This document shows, piece after piece, positions 46,208 through 53,212 of a stretch of 53,212 nucleotides of DNA. Made by a program: the position numbers and the translations under genes. The notes under the pieces were generated by a model that saw only the letters and a list, made by a program, of their open reading frames with translations, did not search any database and had not been told where the DNA came from. The stretch is from Burkholderiales bacterium Ga0077543. Its GTDB lineage: Bacteria > Pseudomonadota > Gammaproteobacteria > Burkholderiales > Burkholderiaceae_C. The stretch's first letter is position 1; each line of letters starts with the position of its first letter. The DNA lies in contig LNET01000091.1 of assembly GCA_001464055.1 (NCBI GenBank), forward strand, positions 1-53,212, written 5' to 3'.

Positions 46208-46645
46208 GTGAAGTTCATCGTTGAAAACTGGCATCTGCTGCTCGTCGCCTTTGTCTCGGGCGCCATGCTGGTGTGGCCGATGGTCCGCAAGTCCGGTGGT
46301 GGCGCTGCCGTCAGCCCGAACGAGGCCGTGCGCCTGATCAACCGCGAGAAGGGCGTGCTGATCGACGTGTCCGAGCCCAACGAGTACGCCGCAGGCCATG
46401 CCAGCGGCGCAAAGAACGTGCCCGTCGGACAACTGGAAAAGCCCAAGGAACTGCCCAGCAACAAGGCCTTGCCCATCCTGCTGATGTGCCCCACTGGCGC
46501 ACGCGCCGGGCGTTCGGCGGCACTGCTGCGCAAGGCTGGCTACGAAAAAGCGGTGGCCGTGTCCGGCGGCACACCGGCCTGGCGCGAAGCCGGCCTGCCC
46601 ATCGACAAGGAAGAGCCGAAGTCCTCGGCCAAGGCCACCGCCTGA
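46208..46645 (+). CDS. Membrane-anchored rhodanese-domain protein
   Basis: A 145-residue protein with an N-terminal membrane helix (about residues 8-25) and one rhodanese domain (about 36-133). The active-site loop LLMCPTGARAGRSA has Cys94, which would carry a persulfide. LIDVSEPNEYAAGHASGAKNVPVG is the usual N-terminal half. Such proteins move sulfur or serve redox roles; in many betaproteobacteria a rhodanese gene precedes grxC and secB, as here. GTG start. It begins a plus-strand run with grxC (27 nt later). Confidence 0.92.
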   Translation: MKFIVENWHLLLVAFVSGAMLVWPMVRKSGGGAAVSPNEAVRLINREKGVLIDVSEPNEYAAGHASGAKNVPVGQLEKPKELPSNKALPILLMCPTGARAGRSAALLRKAGYEKAVAVSGGTPAWREAGLPIDKEEPKSSAKATA

Positions 46646-46672
46646 CATTCCCGCAGCATCGAAGCCCGCGCC

Positions 46673-46927
46673 ATGCAAGCCGTCAAGATCTATCTCACCG
46701 CCACCTGTCCCTACTGCATCCGCGCCAAAGCGTTGTTGAAGCAGCGCGGCGTCGAGCACATCGAGGAAATCCGCGTCGATCTCGATCCTGCGCAGCGCAG
46801 CGTGATGACGGACCTGACCGGCCGACGCACCGTGCCACAGATCTTCATCGGCGCAACGCATGTGGGCGGTTGCGACGACCTCGTGGCGCTGGACCAGCGT
46901 GGCGGCCTGTTGCCGCTGCTGGCCTGA
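46673..46927 (+). CDS. grxC: Glutaredoxin 3
   Basis: An 84-residue dithiol glutaredoxin that reduces protein and small disulfides with glutathione. YLTATCPYCIRAKALL has the CPYC site (Cys12, Cys15); TVPQIFIGATHVGGCDDL has the cis-Pro TVP and the GG-C-DD glutathione-binding part. Length is that of E. coli Grx3. It lies between the rhodanese gene and secB, a widely conserved order. Confidence 0.96.
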   Translation: MQAVKIYLTATCPYCIRAKALLKQRGVEHIEEIRVDLDPAQRSVMTDLTGRRTVPQIFIGATHVGGCDDLVALDQRGGLLPLLA

Positions 46928-46978
46928 GAACCACTTCCCTGCGCGCAGCCCGTCACGGGCGCGCAAAGGCCGCTGGCC

Positions 46979-46984
46979 CATAAT
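46979..46984 (+). promoter_or_regulatory. Candidate -10 box for secB
   Basis: CATAAT (5/6 to the -10 consensus) lies 57 nt before the secB ATG in the 114-nt gap after grxC. No clear -35 is visible. A short GC stem (gcccg/cgggc, near 46947-46959) just before it may mark the end of the grxC transcript. Confidence 0.35.
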
Positions 46985-47041
46985 CTGCGGCTCTTCGCGG
47001 CTCCACCGCGTCCCGTTTCGACCCTACCGGATTCCCCCACC

Positions 47042-47515
47042 ATGGCCGACCAGACCCCTGTTTTCCAGATCCAGCGCATCTACCTGAAGGACCTGTCGCT
47101 GGAGCAGCCCAATTCGCCGGCCATCCTGCTGGAGCAGTCGCAGCCGCAGGTCGACATCAACCTGGGCATGGCGGCGGCGCCCGTGGCCGAAGGCGTGTTC
47201 GAGGTCACCGTCACCGCCACCGTCACCACCAAGGTGAAGGACAAGGTGCTGTTCCTGGTCGAAGCGAAGCAGGCCGGCATCTTCGAGATCCGCAACGTTC
47301 CCGAAGAGCAGATGCAGGGCATCATCAGCATCGTCTGCCCGCAGATGATCTACCCGTATCTGCGTGCCATCGTCAGCGACGTCTGCACCCGCGCCGGCTT
47401 CCCGCCGATCCTGCTGACCGAAGTCAACTTCCAGGCGATGTTCGAAGCCCAGCAGCAGCAGATGGCCGCAGCCCAGGGCAATGGCGGCTCGAGCATCATC
47501 ACCGGCGTGAACTGA
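47042..47515 (+). CDS. secB: Protein-export chaperone SecB
   Basis: SecB keeps secretory precursors unfolded and passes them to SecA. The 157-residue protein starts [26 protein letters not shown], the family signature, with [24 protein letters not shown] and the C-terminal [20 protein letters not shown] that binds SecA. It acts as a tetramer. grxC-secB-gpsA is a conserved order in proteobacteria; gpsA begins 22 nt later. Confidence 0.98.
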   Translation: MADQTPVFQIQRIYLKDLSLEQPNSPAILLEQSQPQVDINLGMAAAPVAEGVFEVTVTATVTTKVKDKVLFLVEAKQAGIFEIRNVPEEQMQGIISIVCPQMIYPYLRAIVSDVCTRAGFPPILLTEVNFQAMFEAQQQQMAAAQGNGGSSIITGVN

Positions 47516-47537
47516 TGGCGTTTCCGGCGCGCGCGAC

Positions 47538-48545
47538 ATGAAGGTCGCCGTGCTCGGCGCCGGCGCCTGGGGCACCGCCCTGGCGCTGGCCGCCGCCCCC
47601 CGCCACGACACGCTGTTGTGGGCTCGGGATGCCGCCCAGGCTGCCGCCATCACGCAGTCCCGCATCAACGAGCGTTATCTTCCGGGCGTGCCCATGCGCC
47701 CGGAATTGCAGATCGGCCATGATTTCGACCGAGCCCTGGCCCACGCCGCCGGTGGCTTGCTGGTGCTGGCCACCCCCATGGCCGCGCTGCGCGGGATGCT
47801 GCAACGCCTGCCCGCACGGCAGGGCGTGGTCTGGCTTTGCAAGGGCTTCGAGGCCGGCACCGGCCTGCTTGGCCACGAGGTGGCGCGTGCCGCCGGGCAC
47901 CCGGGTCCTTCCGGCATCCTGTCGGGTCCGAGCTTCGCGCTCGAAGTGGCGCGTGGCCAGCCCACGGCGCTGGTGGTCGCCGCCAGCGACGAAGCACTGG
48001 CCAACCTGGCCGTGACGGCTTTCCATGGCGACACGCTGCGGGTCTACCGGTCCGACGACATCGTCGGCGTCGAAGTCGGTGGCGCCGTGAAGAACGTGCT
48101 GGCGATTGCCGTCGGCATCCTCGATGGCATGCCGCAACGGCCCGAGGCCTGGCCGCTGTCGCCCGGGCTGAACGCGCGGGCCGCGCTGATCACCCGAGGC
48201 CTGGCCGAGATGACGCGGCTGGGCCTGGCGCTGGGTGCGCGGCCCGACACCTTCATGGGTCTGTCGGGGCTGGGCGATCTGGTCCTCACGGCCACGGGCG
48301 ACTTGTCGCGCAACCGCCGGGTCGGCCTGCAACTGGCCGCGGGCCGGCCTCTGGCGCAGATCCTGGCGGACCTGGGACATGTCGCCGAAGGGGTGCTCAG
48401 TGCGGAGCGGGTACTGGCGCGAGCGCGCGGGCTGGGCGTGGACATGCCGATCACCGAAGCCGTGGTCGGCGTGCTCGAAGGCCAATTGCGGCCCGACGAA
48501 GCGCTGGCGCGCCTGATGGCCCGCGACGCCCGCAGCGAAAGCTAG
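47538..48545 (+). CDS. gpsA: NAD(P)-dependent glycerol-3-phosphate dehydrogenase
   Basis: GpsA reduces dihydroxyacetone phosphate to sn-glycerol 3-phosphate for phospholipid synthesis. The 335-residue product has the N-terminal Rossmann motif [13 protein letters not shown], the [16 protein letters not shown] block, [15 protein letters not shown] with the catalytic Lys, and [20 protein letters not shown]. Length is typical. It follows secB and is convergent with trmL; the TAG stops of both genes lie in one shared CTAG. Confidence 0.97.
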   Translation: MKVAVLGAGAWGTALALAAAPRHDTLLWARDAAQAAAITQSRINERYLPGVPMRPELQIGHDFDRALAHAAGGLLVLATPMAALRGMLQRLPARQGVVWLCKGFEAGTGLLGHEVARAAGHPGPSGILSGPSFALEVARGQPTALVVAASDEALANLAVTAFHGDTLRVYRSDDIVGVEVGGAVKNVLAIAVGILDGMPQRPEAWPLSPGLNARAALITRGLAEMTRLGLALGARPDTFMGLSGLGDLVLTATGDLSRNRRVGLQLAAGRPLAQILADLGHVAEGVLSAERVLARARGLGVDMPITEAVVGVLEGQLRPDEALARLMARDARSES

Positions 48546-49012
48546 TCCGCGCCGGCGTAGCCGCACTGCCGCCAGGCGTCGAACACCACCACCGCCACGG
48601 CGTTGCTCAGATTCAGGCTGCGCTGTCCGGAGCGCATCGGCAGGCGTACCCGCCGGGCCGGGTCGAAGCTGTCTCGCAGCGCTGGCGCCAGGCCGGCGGT
48701 CTCGCTGCCGAATACCAGCCAGTCGCCCGGGGCCCAGCGCATCTGGGCCAGGGGCTGCGAGCCACGCGTGGTGAAGGCAAACAGTCGCAGCGGGTCGGGG
48801 TTCTCGCGCTCCAGCAAGGCCGGCCAGGACGCATGGCGCATCACCGCGGCGGTCTCGTGATAGTCCAGGCCCGCACGGCGCAGCAGCCGGTCTTCCATGC
48901 TGAAGCCCAGGGGTTCGACCAGGTGCAGCCGGCAGCCCGTGTTGGCGGCCAGACGGATGACGTTTCCGGTGTTCGGCGGGATCTCGGGCGCCACCAGGAC
49001 GATGTTGAACAC
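48542..49012 (-). CDS. trmL: tRNA (cytidine(34)-2'-O)-methyltransferase
   Basis: A SPOUT methyltransferase of 156 residues that should 2'-O-methylate the wobble base of leucine tRNAs. I chose the GTG that gives [26 protein letters not shown], the family N terminus; the longer frame upstream is not family-like. The knotted SAM site shows [13 protein letters not shown] and [20 protein letters not shown], with the invariant SLNLSN. It follows comF by 13 nt on the same strand. Confidence 0.95.
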   Translation of the reverse strand: MFNIVLVAPEIPPNTGNVIRLAANTGCRLHLVEPLGFSMEDRLLRRAGLDYHETAAVMRHASWPALLERENPDPLRLFAFTTRGSQPLAQMRWAPGDWLVFGSETAGLAPALRDSFDPARRVRLPMRSGQRSLNLSNAVAVVVFDAWRQCGYAGAD

Positions 49013-49025
49013 GGCGGGCCCGTCT

Positions 49026-49745
49026 TCAGTGGCCGTGCGGCGGTGCTGGCGTTCGCGCCAGCACCCAGACATCGACCCGTGACGCGCCGGCGCGCAGCAG
49101 GCAGGCGGCAGCTTCGCGCGCACTGGCGCCGGTCGTCATCACGTCGTCGACTAGGGTCACGTGGCGGCCCTGGAGCCCGTGTCGGTGCGCCGGGTCCACC
49201 ATGAATGCCGCGCGCAGGTTCTGCTGGCGCGCGCTGCGGCCCAGTTCGGCCTGTGATCGGGTTTCCAGCACCCGCTGCAGCAGGTCGGGGCGGGCGGCCA
49301 GGCCCAGCGCTGCCGCCAGCCGGCGCACCAGTTCCCAGGCCTGGTTGTAGCCGCGGTCGGCCAGTCGTTCGGGAGCCAGGGGCATCGGGATCAGCACCGT
49401 ACTTTCCGGCAGGGGTGGGGGCTGTCGCAGCATCAGCATGGCCAGCGCATCGGCCAGTTCCACCTGCCCTTGGAACTTGAACCGGGCAATCACCCCGTCC
49501 CAGGGAAAGCCGTAATCGAGCGCGCAATGCGTTGCCAGGAAGGGCGGCAAGTCGCGCAGGCATTCGCCACAACAGTCGACCGTCAGCCCCGTGCGCAGCC
49601 CGCAGCGTGCGCATCTTGGCGTGGGCTGCATGAAGCGGTCGGTGCATTCGGTGCAAAGCCGGGCTCCCTGCCACTGTCGACAGACCTCGCACAAGCCAGC
49701 CCAGGCCGGTGCCCGTACCATCGTGCCGCCGCGAGCTTGCTCCAT
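49026..49745 (-). CDS. comF: ComF-family phosphoribosyltransferase-like protein
   Basis: A 239-residue ComF homologue. An N-terminal zinc-finger region has CEVCRQWQGARLCTEC and CARCG...CCGEC; the C-terminal phosphoribosyltransferase domain has IPMPLAPERLADRGYNQAWEL, FMVDPAHR and the PRPP loop VTLVDDVMTTGASAREAA. ComF takes part in handling incoming single-stranded DNA during natural transformation in Bacillus and Helicobacter; related proteins in proteobacteria may act in transformation or nucleotide salvage. Start ATG chosen at MEQARGG; MVRAP eight codons later is possible. Confidence 0.92.
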   Translation of the reverse strand: MEQARGGTMVRAPAWAGLCEVCRQWQGARLCTECTDRFMQPTPRCARCGLRTGLTVDCCGECLRDLPPFLATHCALDYGFPWDGVIARFKFQGQVELADALAMLMLRQPPPLPESTVLIPMPLAPERLADRGYNQAWELVRRLAAALGLAARPDLLQRVLETRSQAELGRSARQQNLRAAFMVDPAHRHGLQGRHVTLVDDVMTTGASAREAAACLLRAGASRVDVWVLARTPAPPHGH

Positions 49746-49789
49746 CCAAACGACTATAGCCGCGCCGCTTGTCGCTTCCTGAACTGGCC

Positions 49790-50689
49790 ATGGCCGCCTC
49801 TGCACCCTCTTCTGCACCCCGACCGCTGGACCCCGTGGCCCTGGCCCGCGTCGTGCGACGCCTTCACGCCGCCGAGGCCCCGCCCTGGCTGCATGGCGAA
49901 GCCGCGCGACGCATGGCCGAGCGGCTTTCCATCGTCCGGCTCCAGCCCGCCACGATCGCGGCCTGGGCGCCGAAGGTGGGCGGGGGCATGGATGTCTTGC
50001 GGCAGGCCTACCCGAAGGCGAGGCTGACCGCCGTCGAGCCCGAAGCCAGTGCGCGCCCGGCTGCCGTGGCCCAGCCTTGGTGGTCGTTCAGGCGAGCGTC
50101 AGCCGTGGCGCTGGCGCCTGCCGACCTGCCCGAGGCCGCCTGCCAGCTGCTCTGGTCGAACATGACGCTGCACGGCAGCGCCTGCCCCCAGGACGTGCTC
50201 CGGTCGTGGCACCGGGCGCTGGCGGTCGAAGGCTTCCTGATGTTCTCGACCTTTGGCGCGGGCACCTTGCAGCGGCTGCGCGACGTGTATCGCGCCGAAG
50301 GCTGGGCGCTTCCGAACGCGCCCCTGGTGGACATGCATGACCTCGGCGACATGCTGGTCGAAGCCGGCTTCGCCGACCCGGTGATGGACCAGGAGACCGT
50401 CACCCTCACCTGGGCCGACGCCACTGCGGCGCTGGCCGAGTTGCGTGCGCTGGGAGGCAATGTCGCGCTGCAACGTCATGGTGGCCTGCGGACCCCGCGT
50501 TGGCGAACCCGTTTGCTGCAGGCCCTGGCGCAGGGTGCAGGTACGGCCGATGGCCGCATTGCCCTGGACTTCGAGATCGTCTATGGCCATGCCTTCAAGC
50601 CCATGCCCCGGCCGCGCCTGGCTGCCGAGACTCATGTGTCCGTCGACGACATGCGCGCGATGGTGAGATCAGGGCCCCGCAATCGCTGA
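49790..50689 (+). CDS. BioC-like SAM-dependent methyltransferase
   Basis: A 299-residue class I methyltransferase-like protein, resembling BioC (malonyl-ACP methyltransferase). The SAM region is diverged: the Gly-rich loop is weak (APKVGGGMDVLRQAYP) and the following strand gives LTAVEPEASA with the acidic ribose-binding residue. LLWSNMTLHGSACPQDVLRSWHRALAVEGFLMFSTFG is the typical motif IV to VI stretch. The C-terminal half (FEIVYGHAFKP) is also seen in BioC relatives. An in-frame TTG seven codons upstream is an alternative start. It is divergent from comF, and no biotin genes are adjacent, so the substrate is uncertain. Confidence 0.8.
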   Translation: MAASAPSSAPRPLDPVALARVVRRLHAAEAPPWLHGEAARRMAERLSIVRLQPATIAAWAPKVGGGMDVLRQAYPKARLTAVEPEASARPAAVAQPWWSFRRASAVALAPADLPEAACQLLWSNMTLHGSACPQDVLRSWHRALAVEGFLMFSTFGAGTLQRLRDVYRAEGWALPNAPLVDMHDLGDMLVEAGFADPVMDQETVTLTWADATAALAELRALGGNVALQRHGGLRTPRWRTRLLQALAQGAGTADGRIALDFEIVYGHAFKPMPRPRLAAETHVSVDDMRAMVRSGPRNR

Positions 50690-50715
50690 CCGCCGGCCGA
50701 TGCCTGGGCTAGAAT
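50686..50715 (+). promoter_or_regulatory. Candidate promoter of the cytochrome oxidase operon
   Basis: CTGACC (4/6 to -35) and TAGAAT (5/6 to -10) are separated by 18 nt, 86 nt before the DUF2244 gene; the -35 overlaps the methyltransferase stop. The leader of roughly 80 nt has no repeat I recognise. Confidence 0.5.
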
Positions 50716-50801
50716 TCGCGGTCGCTTATATGGTTTTCCGCGAGAGTGCTTTTGCCCTCGCCATGTGAACATCGCCGCACGAACCCTGCAGTAACTGTTC
50801 G

Positions 50802-51377
50802 ATGAGTCTCTCTTCGTTGTCACCCGCCTGGCCCGCAGCCTCCACCGGCCCTTCCTCGGCCTGGACTTTCGGGCGCGAACAGGCTGCCGGCGCTGACGGC
50901 ACGACGTCTCTCGAATGGCTTTTGCGGCGGAATTGCTCCATCACCCCCAGCCAGATGCTTGGCTTTTACGTGTCCCTGTGCATGGTGTCGCTGTGCATCG
51001 CGCTCTGGTTCCTGGTTCAGGGCACACCTTTCGTCCTGTACTTTGCCGGCATCGAACTCGCTGCCGTCGGCGCGGCCCTGCTGGTTTTCGCCCGGCACGC
51101 GGGCGACCGCGAAACCATCACCCTGGCAGGGCGCCATCTGCGCGTCGAACAGCGTGTCGGTAACCGCGTTGAATGCACCGATTTCGCGGCTGAATGGCTC
51201 AGCGTTGAACCGGCGGCGGGCCAGGGTTCATTGGTCCAGTTGTCTGGCGAGGGCCGCCGCGTGCATGTGGGCCGCCACCTTCGGCCTGAACAGCGGCCGG
51301 CTTTTGCCCGTGAGCTTCGGCGTGCGTTGCGCCGATCGCCGGCGCACCATGCCAACGAGACACAAGATTCACCTTGA
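50802..51377 (+). CDS. DUF2244 membrane protein preceding coxB
   Basis: A 191-residue protein with a hydrophilic N terminus (about 1-36), the segment EWLLRRNCSITPSQMLGFYVSLC, two membrane helices (about 53-73 and 78-97) and a cytoplasmic beta-rich C-terminal domain with LRVEQRVGNRVECTDF. The RRNCSITPSQ motif is the DUF2244 signature. Genes of this family precede cytochrome oxidase genes in many alpha- and betaproteobacteria; a role in oxidase biogenesis is likely but unproven. coxB begins 7 nt downstream. Confidence 0.88.
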   Translation: MSLSSLSPAWPAASTGPSSAWTFGREQAAGADGTTSLEWLLRRNCSITPSQMLGFYVSLCMVSLCIALWFLVQGTPFVLYFAGIELAAVGAALLVFARHAGDRETITLAGRHLRVEQRVGNRVECTDFAAEWLSVEPAAGQGSLVQLSGEGRRVHVGRHLRPEQRPAFARELRRALRRSPAHHANETQDSP

Positions 51378-51384
51378 AGTGGGA

Positions 51385-52578
51385 ATGACGAAGATGACGA
51401 CCCCTCACCTGGCCGCGTGGCGGCAACGTAGCGCTCAGCTCAGCCTGACGCTGGCATCGTTGCTGGTCACGGGCGTGGCCTACGCGCAACAGGCCGTGGG
51501 CGACCTGCCCGGTGGCCCAGCCGTCCGCCAGCTCGACCTGCATCCGCCGGCAAGCGAAATTGCACAGCAGCAGCAGTCCTTGCACTACATCGTGCTGACG
51601 ATCTGCATCGTGATCTTCGTCGCTGTCTTCGGGGTGATGTTCTATTCCATCCTCAAGCATCGCAAGTCGGTCGGCCACAAGGCAGCCAACTTCCATGAGA
51701 GCGTTTCCGTCGAGATCGCGTGGACCATCGTCCCGTTCCTCATCGTCATCGGCATGGGCGCCCTGGCCACCCGCACCGTCGTGGCCATGAAGGACACCAG
51801 CAACGCCGACATCACCATCAAGGCCACCGGCTACCAGTGGAAGTGGGGCTATGACTACCTGAAGGGCGAAGGCGAAGGCATCGCCTTCCTGTCGTCGCTG
51901 GACCAGGCGCATCGCGTCATGTCCGACAGTGGCAAGCCCAGCGGCGACGACTACCTGCTGAAGGTCGACAACCCGCTGGTCGTGCCGGTCGATCAGAAGA
52001 TCCGCATCGTCACCACCGCCAACGACGTCATCCATGCGTGGATGGTGCCTTCGCTGGGAGTCAAGCAGGACGCCATCCCGGGCTTCGTCCGCGACACCTG
52101 GTTCCGTGCTGACAAGACGGGCGACTTCTATGGCCAATGCGCCGAGCTGTGCGGCAAGGAACACGCTTACATGCCGATCCACGTGAAGGTGGTGACGCAG
52201 GATGAATATGCCGCCTGGGTGGCGGGCAAGCAGAAGGAAATGGCCGCATTGGCCGACGACCCGACGAAGACCTGGGCCCTGGCCGAGCTGGTGGCCCGTG
52301 GCGAAAAGGTCTACGCCGCGAACTGCGTGGCCTGCCACCGCCCCGATGGCAAGGGCGCGGGCCCGATCAAGGCGCTTGATGGCAGTCCCATCGTGCTGGG
52401 CGACGTCGCACAGCAGATCAACATCCTGCTGAATGGCGCGGCCAACGGCGCCATGCCCGCCTGGAAGCAGCTGTCCGACACCGAGATCGCCGCAGTGCTG
52501 ACCTACAGCAAGAATGCGTGGAGCAACCAGACCGGCAAGCTCGTTCAGCCTGCCGAGATCCTGGCCGCGCGCAAGTAA
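51385..52578 (+). CDS. coxB: Cytochrome c oxidase subunit II with fused cytochrome c domain
   Basis: Subunit II of an aa3-type heme-copper oxidase, 397 residues. A signal peptide (cleavage near VAYAQQ) precedes two membrane helices (about 67-90 and 110-130). The cupredoxin domain carries the CuA ligands His217, Cys252, Cys256, His260 and Met263 (QCAELCGKEHAYMP). The C-terminal 100 residues form a cytochrome c domain with heme motif CVACH (Cys314, Cys317, His318), so it is a caa3-like subunit II. An ATG three codons downstream is also possible. ctaD begins 19 nt after it. Confidence 0.95.
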   Translation: MTKMTTPHLAAWRQRSAQLSLTLASLLVTGVAYAQQAVGDLPGGPAVRQLDLHPPASEIAQQQQSLHYIVLTICIVIFVAVFGVMFYSILKHRKSVGHKAANFHESVSVEIAWTIVPFLIVIGMGALATRTVVAMKDTSNADITIKATGYQWKWGYDYLKGEGEGIAFLSSLDQAHRVMSDSGKPSGDDYLLKVDNPLVVPVDQKIRIVTTANDVIHAWMVPSLGVKQDAIPGFVRDTWFRADKTGDFYGQCAELCGKEHAYMPIHVKVVTQDEYAAWVAGKQKEMAALADDPTKTWALAELVARGEKVYAANCVACHRPDGKGAGPIKALDGSPIVLGDVAQQINILLNGAANGAMPAWKQLSDTEIAAVLTYSKNAWSNQTGKLVQPAEILAARK

Positions 52579-52597
52579 ACACCTTCAAGGATCATCC

Positions 52598-53212
52598 ATG
52601 AGCGCAGTTCTCGACCCGCACGGCCACGCCCACGGCGCCGAACACGACCACGCCCACGACCACCCGCACGGCTGGCGGCGCTGGGTGTTCGCCACCAACC
52701 ACAAGGACATCGGCACGATGTACCTGCTGTTCAGCTTCGCGATGCTGATGGTGGGTGGTGTTCTAGCAATGGGTATCCGCGCCGAACTGTTCCAGCCCGG
52801 CCTGCAGTACGTGAACCCTGAGCTGTTCAACCAGCTCACCACCATGCACGGCTTGATCATGGTGTTCGGCGCCATCATGCCGGCCTTCGTGGGCTTTGCG
52901 AACTGGATGCTGCCGCTGCAGATCGGCGCATCGGACATGGCCTTCGCGCGCATGAACAACCTCAGCTTCTGGCTGCTCATCCCGGCTTCGCTGCTTCTGG
53001 TGGGCAGCTTCTTCATGCCTGGCGGCGCTCCCGCGGCCGGCTGGACGCTGTACGCGCCGCTGACGCTGCAGATGGGCCCCTCGATGGACGCCGCGATCTT
53101 CGCGATGCACATCATGGGTGCGAGCTCGATCATGGGCTCGATCAACATCATCGTCACGATCCTGAACATGCGCGCGCCCGGCAGGCCGCTGAGGAAGATT
53201 CCTTTGTTCGCC
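52598..53212 (+). CDS. ctaD: Cytochrome c oxidase subunit I (5' part)
   Basis: Catalytic subunit with the heme a and heme a3-CuB centres, here its first 205 residues; the gene runs off the right edge. The N terminus is His-rich (HGHAHGAEHDHAHDHPHG), followed by WVFATNHKDIGTMYLLFSF (TM1), the TM2 segment TTMHGLIMVFGAIMPAFVGFAN with the low-spin heme ligand His, and LQIGASDMAFARMNNLSFWL, all diagnostic of subunit I. The His-rich tail of about 20 residues is unusual in length and may bind metal. It is co-transcribed with coxB. Confidence 0.96.
   Translation, partial: MSAVLDPHGHAHGAEHDHAHDHPHGWRRWVFATNHKDIGTMYLLFSFAMLMVGGVLAMGIRAELFQPGLQYVNPELFNQLTTMHGLIMVFGAIMPAFVGFANWMLPLQIGASDMAFARMNNLSFWLLIPASLLLVGSFFMPGGAPAAGWTLYAPLTLQMGPSMDAAIFAMHIMGASSIMGSINIIVTILNMRAPGRPLRKIPLFA

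Overview
The window is a GC-rich bacterial chromosome segment, densely packed with many 4-bp start/stop overlaps. Gene content and order point to a betaproteobacterium of the order Burkholderiales, plausibly the Rubrivivax/Leptothrix/Ideonella/Roseateles group. The pointers are thiD next to hemL, a rubredoxin gene just upstream of a twitching-motility chemotaxis (Pil/Chp) cluster, yqgE-ruvX-pyrR-pyrB-pyrC', and a DUF2244 gene ahead of coxB-ctaD. I assigned this by recognising proteins and synteny, not by a search. I see no rRNA, tRNA, CRISPR array, intact insertion sequence or prophage.

Layout. (1) 1-7818, minus strand: one long run, yqiA-like esterase > RNB exoribonuclease > TonB-like protein > aroE > mtgA > conserved protein > TlpA-like thioredoxin > aroQ > accB > accC (cut by the window edge). 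(2) 8035-10800: a very large zinc-metalloprotease lipoprotein, convergent with mpl (peptidoglycan recycling). (3) 12299-13263: two small envelope genes. (4) 13283-16615, minus strand: zinc-ribbon protein, hemL, thiD, with a hairpin-rich repeat between the last two. (5) 16739-27675: rubredoxin and pilG-pilH-pilI-pilJ-pilL; PilL is a 2310-residue hybrid CheA with three recognisable Hpt domains and long repeat-rich linkers. (6) 27901-35442: a TetR/CecR-like repressor with a perfect 18-bp palindrome upstream, then an outer-membrane factor, membrane fusion protein, RND pump and alpha/beta hydrolase, all close or overlapping. (7) 35449-37040, minus strand: a six-helix membrane protein and a MipA/OmpV protein. 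(8) 37041-38386: a small accessory islet with an AbrB-type antitoxin/PIN toxin pair and the 3' remnant of a PEP-CTERM protein gene. (9) 38387-45410: photolyase (minus), then yqgE, ruvX, pyrR, a frameshifted pyrB, pyrC', an acyltransferase and a PRPP-synthetase-like gene. (10) 45407-50689: gpmA, rhodanese, grxC, secB, gpsA, trmL, comF, a methyltransferase. (11) 50802-end: DUF2244 gene, coxB with a fused cytochrome c domain, and the 5' part of ctaD.

Most genes are core metabolism, envelope biogenesis and respiration. The Pil/Chp cluster should control type IV pilus extension and retraction, and the RND operon looks like a self-regulated drug or solvent efflux unit. The most notable irregularities are: a 17-nt deletion in pyrB that removes the carbamoyl-phosphate-binding STRTR motif and shifts the frame; a PEP-CTERM gene reduced to its 3' end with an in-frame stop; two convergent gene pairs that share the palindrome CTAG as both stop codons; and several -10-like boxes 6-8 nt from start codons. 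I found no clearly new multi-gene system.
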